DNA from: Planctomycetota bacterium
GTDB taxonomy: Bacteria; Planctomycetota; Planctomycetia; Pirellulales; Thermoguttaceae
Length of the DNA stretch: 9,978 nt
Assembly: GCA_023621895.1 (NCBI GenBank)
Contig: JAMOAF010000544.1
Coordinates: 1 to 9,978, forward strand
Direction of reading: 5' to 3'
Under the pieces are notes generated by a model. That model made no database searches. It saw only the letters and a list, made by a program, of their open reading frames with translations, and had not been told where the DNA came from. Both the position numbers and the translations under genes were made by a program. Shown piece by piece: positions 1 through 4,928 of the stretch (its first letter is position 1; every line of letters starts with the position of its first letter).

Positions 1-456
1 CAGCGCCGCGTTTCCACTGGCGATCGGATCACCTGCCATCGCGCTGTTCGAGTTTCGCATGTAAGCACAAGAAGCCTGGGTGAAGTTGAATCGATCGTAG
101 ATCGCCTGCTGCTCGATGAACGGCAACAGATGCGTTAAGCTGCTGTGGTTCTTGTACAACTTGCCCGGCGTATCCTGTTCGTAGTTACTGTCATCGCGTG
201 CCCAGCCATAGTCGAAACCGGCGGGCGGAAACTGCTGGAACGTGTCGTGATAGTTGTGCAGCGCCAGGCCAAGCTGCTTGAGATTGTTCGTGCACTGGCT
301 CCGCCGCGCCGCTTCGCGGGCCGCCTGCACCGCCGGCAGCAACAGGGCGATCAAGATGCCGATGATTGCGATCACGACCAATAGTTCGACGAGCGTGAAC
401 CCCCGCCACCTGGGCGTACTCGCAAGACTAAGACTGCCTATTCCGCGCCGAGTCAT
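1..456 (-). CDS. DUF1559 family protein with type IV pilin-like N-terminus (partial, C-terminus outside window)
   Basis: Reading from the ATG at 456 down to base 1 stays open for 152 codons and runs off the left edge, so the C-terminal part is missing. Residues 16-24 (RWRGFTLVE) are a prepilin-peptidase site: cleavage is expected after Gly19, leaving Phe20 as residue 1 and Glu24 as the +5 glutamate. A hydrophobic helix (LLVVIAIIGILIALLLP) follows, then the family signature AVQAAREAARRSQC, NNLKQLGLALHNYHD and FPPAG. This order is the hallmark of DUF1559 (SBP_bac_10) proteins, which are hugely expanded in Planctomycetota. They are thought to be pilin or pseudopilin-like envelope proteins, but their exact role is unknown. 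The start is supported by GGGAGG at 462-467, five bases upstream. An ATG at 461-459 is followed by an in-frame TGA and is not the start. A promoter and operator-like repeats lie upstream. Confidence 0.93.
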   Translation of the reverse strand, partial: MTRRGIGSLSLASTPRWRGFTLVELLVVIAIIGILIALLLPAVQAAREAARRSQCTNNLKQLGLALHNYHDTFQQFPPAGFDYGWARDDSNYEQDTPGKLYKNHSSLTHLLPFIEQQAIYDRFNFTQASCAYMRNSNSAMAGDPIASGNAAL

Positions 457-499
457 AACATCCTCCCGTCACAAAAAAACACCAGCAATGTGAAAGACC

Positions 500-539
500 A
501 GGCCGACTTGACAATTCCTTGATAACCGGGGGTCGGCCT
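500..539 (-). other. Stem-loop in the leader of the DUF1559 gene
   Basis: AGGCCGAC (500-507) is the perfect reverse complement of GTCGGCCT (532-539), separated by 24 bases. If the promoter at 547-575 is real, this 8-bp stem would lie near the 5' end of the mRNA and well upstream of the ribosome binding site. It could be an mRNA-stabilising hairpin or a leader regulatory element. There is no T-run after it, so it is not a terminator. No riboswitch family is recognised. Confidence 0.4.
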
Positions 540-546
540 AAGAGTG

Positions 547-575
547 AGAGTAATGGTATACAAATACACTGTCAA
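547..575 (-). promoter_or_regulatory. Candidate sigma70-type promoter for the DUF1559 gene
   Basis: On the minus strand a perfect TTGACA (570-575) is followed after 17 bases by TACTCT (547-552), a weak -10 match (3 of 6). The start point would be near 540, giving a leader of about 85 bases before the ATG at 456. The perfect -35 with the poor -10 fits an activator-dependent or repressed promoter. Two operator-like repeats overlap and flank it. The -10 assignment is the weak part of this call. Confidence 0.45.
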
Positions 576-593
576 TAGGGTATTGCATACAAA
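556..593 (-). promoter_or_regulatory. Pair of operator-like direct repeats (TTTGTATRC)
   Basis: On the minus strand TTTGTATGC (585-593) and TTTGTATAC (556-564) are direct repeats starting 29 bases apart, and the similarity continues a few bases further. The second is centred on the palindrome GTATAC, and its context AATGGTATACAAA resembles the operators of FCD-type GntR regulators (TTGGTATACCAA in UxuR/ExuR). It sits between the candidate -35 and -10, while the first lies just upstream of the -35. That is the expected arrangement for a repressor or dual regulator. The assignment to GntR is inference, as no regulator gene is visible in the window. Confidence 0.4.
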
Positions 594-601
594 CAATGCG
601 C

Positions 602-782
602 ATAGTCATTGTGGCTGGGTGCGCAGCCCGCTAACGTGCTAGTTACAGCAGGTTGCTCGCCTGGCGGCCGCCCCGGTCGGCGTTGTCCTTGGATCGTGGC
701 TCCGCGTGGCACAATCAAGGGGCGAAAGCCCCCCCGCCGCGATTCGATCGTGCGTCTCACTTGTGTGCACGGCATATTTCCT
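602..782. other. Gene-free stretch with a small GNRA-type hairpin at 719-732
   Basis: I see no supported gene here; the open frames lack a ribosome binding site and family resemblance and run into the repeats. The only clear structure is GGGGC-GAAA-GCCCC at 719-732, a perfect 5-bp stem closed by a GAAA tetraloop, followed by more C residues. It has no T-tract on either strand, so it is not a typical intrinsic terminator. Confidence 0.4.
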
Positions 783-1012
783 TTGGAGTGCGGCGATTGA
801 TCGCCGCTTTCCCCTCACCAAAGACCTTTCATCCGCGATAGACTCCAGAAGGCCAACAGTCGCCGCTGCGCCGTTGCGAGCGGGGGGCGAGGCAAAAAGG
901 GGGCGTCGGCGGTCGGATGGCGGGCCGCAATCGTCAGCCTCTACAAAAGCGGCGATGAATCGCCGCACTCCGAAAGAGGGAAAGCGGCGATGAATCGCCG
1001 CACTCCAAAGGG
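783..1012. repeat. Composite repeat unit 1: MITE-like element flanked by inverted palindromic repeats
   Basis: The left end (783-810) carries a palindromic repeat reading GGAGTGCGGCGATTGATCGC and on to CGCTTT. The right end carries two copies in the opposite orientation, at 946-971 and 981-1006 (AAAGCGGCGATGAATCGCCG, then CACTCC). Each copy contains its own hairpin, GCGGCGAT facing ATCGCCGC. The left and right copies are inverted relative to each other, so the roughly 135-bp interior (811-945) is bounded by inverted repeats of about 26 bp, as in a non-autonomous transposable element or a BIME-like REP cluster. The interior has no convincing ORF. I see no target-site duplication. The same interior recurs in the adjacent unit. 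Palindromes of this type are common between genes in planctomycete genomes (recollection, not tested here). Confidence 0.75.
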
Positions 1013-1321
1013 AAAGCGGCGATGAAGGGCCGCTTTCCTCTCACCAGAGACCTTTCATCCGCGATAGACTCCAGAAGGCCAACCGTCGCCGCAGTGGCGC
1101 GCCTGGAACCGAGTCGAATCGGCGCACCTGGAAACGCTGGCTAGAGTCGCGTTCTTGAATCGAGAGCAACTGCGCCGTTGCGAGCGGGGGGCGAGGCTAA
1201 AGGCGTCGACGGCTAGGCGGTAGACCGCAATCGTCAGCCGCCGCACTCCGAAAGAAAAGAGGGAAAGCGGCGATGAATCGCCGCACTCCAAAGGAAAAGC
1301 GGCGACGAATCGGCGGACGCC
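1013..1321. repeat. Composite repeat unit 2: tandem copy with an insertion
   Basis: This stretch repeats the interior of the preceding unit almost base for base. It shares the block containing CCTTTCATCCGCGATAGACT (1052-1071; first copy 826-845), the block TGCGCCGTTGCGAGCGGGGG (1171-1190; first copy 867-886) and CGCAATCGTCAGCC. It opens with a symmetrical end, AAAGCGGC (1013-1020) facing GCCGCTTT (1029-1036). It closes with an intact palindromic repeat at 1264-1289 and a decayed one at 1296-1321. A partial repeat at about 1238-1249 has lost its left half compared with unit 1. The unit differs from unit 1 by a 78-bp extra segment (1093-1170). Copies that are this similar yet carry an indel suggest tandem duplication followed by insertion or deletion. 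Confidence 0.72.
1093..1170. repeat. 78-bp segment present in repeat unit 2 but absent from unit 1
   Basis: Unit 1 reads GTCGCCGC directly into TGCGCCGTTG. Unit 2 has 78 extra bases between exactly these two blocks. The extra segment contains its own 13-bp direct repeat, GGCGCGCCTGGAA (1096-1108) and GGCGCACCTGGAA (1121-1133), with one mismatch and a 25-bp period. It may be an insertion into unit 2 or, equally well, a segment deleted from unit 1. Nothing suggests a coding function. Confidence 0.6.
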
Positions 1322-1343
1322 GAAAGTTGCGCGCGCGAGGCGG

Positions 1344-1790
1344 TCAGTCTTGGCTCCAGGATGGCCCCGGGTGCATGTCGTCGAGCAGGTTGTTCTCGGC
1401 CGCCTCGTGTTCCTCGAGCAGTTCGGCGAATTCCGCGAAGTCCTGCCGCAACCGCTGCCACCACGCCACCAGCCCCTCGCTCGACTGGCAGAGACGCTGG
1501 AGGCCGTTGAGCAAGTCGGTCAACTGCTGGTGCTGTTGTTGGAGCTCTTGCGCACGGGCTGTCAGCCACGGGGCGCGGCACAATGCGTCGTCATACCGGC
1601 CGCTCTGCTCCTCGGACGCAAAGCGGCGCGAAAGCTGCTCGGCCAACCAGTCGATCCGCTCGCGGAGTCCAATCATCGCGTCGGTCGGCTCTCGAAAGAT
1701 GCTGGATATCTCGGCCACGACCTGCCGGGGGGGAACTTCTCGCAACTCGCAAACGACGTTCGAATCGTCCAGGGATTGCTGATCAGCCAT
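1344..1790 (-). CDS. Hemerythrin-like domain protein with incomplete metal ligands
   Basis: A 148-residue, soluble, mostly helical protein rich in Glu, Gln and Leu. The start at 1790 (MADQQSL) is preferred because AAGGAG at 1797-1802 lies six bases upstream; an in-frame ATG at 1880 has no such site and adds a low-complexity tail. The pattern resembles a hemerythrin-type four-helix bundle: a segment RRFASEEQSGRY at residues 55-66, AQELQQQHQQL at 80-90, and FAELLEEHEAAENNLL at 121-136. Hemerythrins bind a di-iron site through several His plus carboxylates. Here only His87, His128 and Glu60/61 lie at plausible positions, and the His expected before the first FxxEE is Arg56. Iron or oxygen binding is therefore doubtful and the protein may be a degenerate relative. 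It could serve in stress sensing or as a scaffold, but the function is unknown. It is divergent from the sugar-enzyme operon and preceded by a good promoter about 240 bases upstream. Confidence 0.6.
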   Translation of the reverse strand: MADQQSLDDSNVVCELREVPPRQVVAEISSIFREPTDAMIGLRERIDWLAEQLSRRFASEEQSGRYDDALCRAPWLTARAQELQQQHQQLTDLLNGLQRLCQSSEGLVAWWQRLRQDFAEFAELLEEHEAAENNLLDDMHPGPSWSQD

Positions 1791-2032
1791 CGGAGTCTCC
1801 TTGGTGGAAAAAACACGCCAAGTACGGGGACCATCCGACGGTCCACGACGATTTGCCCGCTCTTCAGCCAACCGTGGCAACCAGAACCGAGCGCTCCTCC
1901 AATTGAGCGCCCTGTGATATTCGATTGTCTAGACGAGAGCGCCGCGCCGGGGCGGCGTCGCGTGGAAGTGAGGGTCAACAAGGCGGAGATGCAAACCGGG
2001 CAGCGGCGACAGGAACTCCGCCAGATCAGGTA

Positions 2033-2062
2033 ATTATAGGCCGACTCGGTCGCCGCCGTCAA
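2033..2062 (-). promoter_or_regulatory. Sigma70-type promoter of the hemerythrin-like gene
   Basis: On the minus strand TTGACG (2057-2062, 5 of 6) is followed after 18 bases by a perfect TATAAT (2033-2038). Transcription would start near 2026 and read toward the gene at 1790, giving a leader of about 235 bases. This is the best promoter match in the window. The long leader is unusual for such a small gene. Confidence 0.65.
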
Positions 2063-2106
2063 ACGGATTGCGGGGCCGGCCAATCGAACCGCGTTTGAGG
2101 AACCCA

Positions 2107-2139
2107 AAAGGCTTGTGCCGCCAGCACTTGCGAGCCTTT
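2107..2139. other. Nested inverted repeat (stem-loop)
   Basis: AAAGGCT (2107-2113) pairs with AGCCTTT (2133-2139), and inside it GTGC (2115-2118) pairs with GCAC (2124-2127). The result is an interrupted hairpin. It lies between two divergent promoters or genes, where no transcript obviously needs terminating. It could be an operator, a structured leader element of a far-upstream plus-strand start, or chance. Confidence 0.35.
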
Positions 2140-2237
2140 CGACGTTTTGCGAATAGTGGGCAACATAGGGACTTTCGCACCGGTTTTGCGGATTATTTCG
2201 CCGGCACCTGCGCGGTGATTTGCGTGTGCGAAGCCGG

Positions 2238-2250
2238 CGTGCGACGCACG
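2238..2250. promoter_or_regulatory. Short perfect palindrome, possible operator
   Basis: CGTGCG-A-CGCACG is a perfect 6-bp inverted repeat around a single base, about 210 bases upstream of the first glycosyltransferase. Its size suits a dimeric DNA-binding protein. Palindromes of this kind also arise by chance in GC-rich DNA, and there is no second copy in the control region. Confidence 0.25.
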
Positions 2251-2441
2251 TCCGCGGTAGGGTAGCCAGTCCGCCCGGGTATCGTAAAATAGTGATGAAG
2301 ATTACATGAGAGCTTGAACCGAACGGTCACCGGAGGAGCCGTCGCGCGGCCGGCCGCATGCGGGCTTTCCCTGCCATGCCGCGGGCCTTCCTGCCGCGTA
2401 AAATGGGGCAATTCCGTCCTGCGGTGATGCGTGGCGCACGG

Positions 2442-2447
2442 AAGGAG
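2442..2447 (+). promoter_or_regulatory. Shine-Dalgarno sequence upstream of the first operon gene (start ambiguous)
   Basis: AAGGAG is the only good ribosome binding site near the start of the first glycosyltransferase. It lies 14 bases from the chosen ATG (2462), which is long, and only one base from an ATG at 2449 that is in another frame. An in-frame CTG at 2453 sits five bases downstream and would add only LAA before the Met. I keep the ATG because MLIAIVHYHLNRGG is a natural start for this fold. Confidence 0.5.
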
Positions 2448-2461
2448 AATGCCTGGCGGCG

Positions 2462-4018
2462 ATGTTGATCGCGATCGTCCACTACCACTTGAACCGCGGC
2501 GGCGTGACGCAGGTCATCGCCAGCCACCTGCGCGCGCTGGATAGGCAGGCCGCGGCGGCCAGCGGCGGGTTGCGGGCCGTCGTGCTGCACGGCGGGCGAT
2601 GTGCCGGCTGGCCGGATCGCCTTCCAGGTGTGGAAACCCTAGAGTACGAGGTTCGCGCCGTAGCCGGCCTGGACTACGACGACGGCGAGCCGCGCGCCCC
2701 GAGCCGGCTGGCGGCGCGTGTCAGGGCCGCTTTGGCCGCAGTGGGCGGAACCGTGGAGTCGACGGTTGTCCACGTCCACAATCACGCGTTGGGCAAGAAT
2801 GGTTCGCTGCCGGGCGCGCTTGTGGAACTGGCCGGCGAGGGCTGGCCGCTGCTGCTGCAAATACACGACTTCGCCGAGGATTTCCGCCCTCTGAATTACC
2901 AGCGGTTGCGGGCGGGAGCGAGCGACCAGGTAGACGGCGACTGGGCGGCCGCGGCCTACCCGCAGGCGGGGCACGTCCACTATGCCGTGCTCAACCAGCG
3001 CGACGCGCGGATTCTGGCGGCGGCTGGCGTCGAGCCGGCGCGCGTCCACGCGCTGCCCAACCCGGCCGGCGAGCTGGGACCGCCGCCCCCGCGCGAGCCG
3101 GCGCGGCGCCAGTTGGCGCGGCGTTTCGGCGTGCCCGAAGACCGGCCGCTGCTGCTCTATCCGATCCGCGGCATCCGGCGAAAGAATCTCGGGGAAGCCC
3201 TGCTCTGGTCGGCGCTGGCCGGCGGCGCCTGGCACCTCGGCGTGACGCTGCCGCCACTGAATCCGGCTGAACGGCCGTCGTACGATCGCTGGAAGGCGCT
3301 GGCCGCGGCGCTCGGGCTGCCCGCGGCGTTCGAGATCGGCGGCGAGGCGGGGTTGGCGTTTCAGGAGAACCTGGCGGCGGCCGATCGGATGCTGACCACG
3401 AGCGTGGCGGAAGGCTTCGGCCTGGTGTTTTTGGAGTCGTGGCTTGCGGGCAAGAGCCTCGTCGGGCGGGACTTGCCGGAGATTACGGCTGACTTCCGCG
3501 CCGCCGGCCTGCGATTGGACGATTTGCGGCCGCGGCTCAACGTCCCACTCCAGTGGATCGGCGCCGCCGATTGGCAAGACGAGTTCGAGCAGCCCTCCGC
3601 CGCGCCGCACACCCGATTCGGCAGGCGGCCGCCCCCGCCGCCCGAAATCGACCGCGCGGTGGCCGGGCTGGTTGCGGACGGGCTGGTCGATTTCGGATCG
3701 CTGCCGTCGCGGCATCAGCAGCGCCTCGTCGAGCAGGTCGCCGGCAGCGGCGAGCGCCGAGGCCGGCTGCTCTCGCTGAACGGCTGGATCGAGGAGGCCT
3801 TGCGGCCGGATCGCGCGGACGGGCCGATGATCGACCGGAACGCGGCGGCGGTCCGCCGCGCCTACTCCGAGGAGGCGTGCGGCCGGCGGCTGGTCCAGCT
3901 CTATCGCCACGTGGCGGCCAGTCCGCGTTCGGCCGAGCGGCAGCCGCTGGATGCCGAGCGGCTCCTGGAGGAGTTTCTCGGTCTTGCCAGGTTTCAACCG
4001 ATTCGCGTTGAGTCATGA
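2462..4018 (+). CDS. GT4-type glycosyltransferase of unknown acceptor, first gene of the solute operon
   Basis: A 518-residue cytosolic enzyme of the GT-B fold. The N-terminal Rossmann half begins IAIVHYHLNRGGVTQVI (residues 3-19), the usual opening of GT4 enzymes with the Gly-rich loop near the acceptor. HVHNHALGKN and LLLQIHDFAEDFRP (around 131-144, His135-Asp136) belong to the same half. In the C-terminal half YPIRGIRRKN (233-242) supplies the basic residues that usually contact the nucleotide-sugar phosphates. SVAEGFGLVFLE contains the E-x7-E motif (Glu317, Glu325). A proline run (390-394) leads into a C-terminal extension of about 120 residues that most GT4 enzymes lack. The stop overlaps the start of the HAD gene by 4 nt (ATGA), so the two are probably translationally coupled. 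The context of GpgS, an MggA-like enzyme and GH13_18 suggests a glycosyl-glycerate solute, but donor and acceptor cannot be read from the sequence. Confidence 0.85.
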   Translation: MLIAIVHYHLNRGGVTQVIASHLRALDRQAAAASGGLRAVVLHGGRCAGWPDRLPGVETLEYEVRAVAGLDYDDGEPRAPSRLAARVRAALAAVGGTVESTVVHVHNHALGKNGSLPGALVELAGEGWPLLLQIHDFAEDFRPLNYQRLRAGASDQVDGDWAAAAYPQAGHVHYAVLNQRDARILAAAGVEPARVHALPNPAGELGPPPPREPARRQLARRFGVPEDRPLLLYPIRGIRRKNLGEALLWSALAGGAWHLGVTLPPLNPAERPSYDRWKALAAALGLPAAFEIGGEAGLAFQENLAAADRMLTTSVAEGFGLVFLESWLAGKSLVGRDLPEITADFRAAGLRLDDLRPRLNVPLQWIGAADWQDEFEQPSAAPHTRFGRRPPPPPEIDRAVAGLVADGLVDFGSLPSRHQQRLVEQVAGSGERRGRLLSLNGWIEEALRPDRADGPMIDRNAAAVRRAYSEEACGRRLVQLYRHVAASPRSAERQPLDAERLLEEFLGLARFQPIRVES

Positions 4019-4893
4019 TCGAAGATTGCCGCGAGATAATTCGTCGCCACAGCTCTCCCCTGTCGCCGATCCCCACCGGCCAGGAGCCGCTGCTGCGCAA
4101 GCTGGGCCCGCTGGAGGCGGTGCTCTTCGACGTTTACGGCACGCTCCTGATCAGCGGCAGCGGCGACATCGGCGCCTGCGCTTTGGACGGCCGCGGCGAG
4201 GCGCTGGCCGAGGCGCTGGCAGCCGCGGCAGCGCCGCTCCGCGGGCCGGCCGACGCGGCGCTGGCCGTGTTCAACCAGCAGATCGAGCGCGAGCACCGGG
4301 AGGCGCTCGCAAGGGGCGTCGACTTTCCGGAAGTGGACATCGTCGAGGTCTGGGAAAACGCCCTGGCGGTGTTCGCCGCCCGCGGCTGGATTGCGGCCGG
4401 CGCGGGCGTCGACCCGCGGACCGTGGCGGTCGAGTTCGAGGTCCGCACGAATCCGATCTGGCCGATGCCGGGGTTGCTGGCGGCGCTGGAAGGCCTGCTC
4501 CGCGGCGGCAAGACCCTGGGGCTGGTCAGCAACGCGCAGTTCTACACGCCGCAGGCGTTCTGCGCCCTTCTGGGGCGTTCGGTGGAGCAGCTCGGATTCC
4601 CCGCCGACTTGCAGTTCTATTCCTATGAGTATTGCCGCGCCAAGCCGAGCGCCGAGCTTTACCGGCTGGCGGCCGCGGCCCTCCAGCGGCGTGGAATCCC
4701 CGCCGGCCGGGCGCTGTACGTCGGCAACGACATGCGGAACGACATTGCCCCGGCGGCGCGGCTCGGCTTTCGCACGGCGTTGTTCGCCGGCGACGCCCGC
4801 AGCCTCCGCCGCCGCGCGGGCGATCCGCTTTGCGCGGATGCGGCCGCGGACCTGGTTGTCACCGATCTTCGCGATTTGTTAGACTGCGTTTGA
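4015..4893 (+). CDS. HAD-superfamily hydrolase, candidate sugar-phosphoglycerate phosphatase
   Basis: A 292-residue protein with the four HAD motifs. Motif I is VLFDVYGTLL with nucleophile Asp39. Motif II is LVSNAQ with Ser172, motif III is CRAKPS with Lys210, and motif IV is LYVGNDMRND with Asp239 and Asp243. About 125 residues between motifs I and II form a helical C1-type cap. Residue +2 after the nucleophile is Tyr41, not the Asp that acts as general acid/base in most HAD phosphatases; DxY is typical of haloacid dehalogenases but also occurs in other subgroups. The planctomycete MGG pathway needs a phosphatase for mannosylglucosyl-3-phosphoglycerate, and no other phosphatase is visible in the cluster, so that is the leading hypothesis. 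The alternative is a phosphatase acting on the product of the overlapping upstream glycosyltransferase. The ATGA overlap fixes the start. The next gene follows after 35 bases. Confidence 0.82.
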   Translation: MIEDCREIIRRHSSPLSPIPTGQEPLLRKLGPLEAVLFDVYGTLLISGSGDIGACALDGRGEALAEALAAAAAPLRGPADAALAVFNQQIEREHREALARGVDFPEVDIVEVWENALAVFAARGWIAAGAGVDPRTVAVEFEVRTNPIWPMPGLLAALEGLLRGGKTLGLVSNAQFYTPQAFCALLGRSVEQLGFPADLQFYSYEYCRAKPSAELYRLAAAALQRRGIPAGRALYVGNDMRNDIAPAARLGFRTALFAGDARSLRRRAGDPLCADAAADLVVTDLRDLLDCV

Positions 4894-4928
4894 TTCGCCA
4901 TTTTTATCAGCCTTGGGAGCGAACCGTC

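Larger units (their letters stand above)
1791..2461. other. Divergent control region between the hemerythrin-like gene and the sugar operon
   Basis: About 670 bases with no supported gene. The long frames crossing it (for example 1350-2033 plus and 1673-2107 minus) are shadows without ribosome binding sites or family resemblance. It contains a strong minus-strand promoter (2033-2062), a GC-rich hairpin CGCCGC/GCGGCG at 1940-1957 in the leader of the minus-strand gene, a nested stem-loop at 2107-2139 and a palindrome at 2238-2250. The promoter of the plus-strand operon is not clear: TAAAAT occurs at 2285-2290 and 2399-2404, but neither has a convincing -35. Confidence 0.5.

Noticed and set aside
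946..1321. Possible CRISPR array
   Set aside because: The repeats are internally palindromic, vary in orientation and spacing, the intervals between them are themselves repeated, and no cas genes are present.
639..1581. Several short open frames in the repeat region on both strands
   Set aside because: They run through the palindromic repeats, share repeat-encoded peptides such as NRRTPKE, and lack start signals.
1350..2033. 227-codon open frame on the plus strand over the hemerythrin-like gene
   Set aside because: Leu/Arg-rich translation without family resemblance; the opposite strand has a good ribosome binding site, a promoter and a recognisable helical pattern.
2639..3997. 452-codon open frame on the minus strand opposite the first glycosyltransferase
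   Set aside because: Antisense shadow; the plus frame has clear GT4 motifs.
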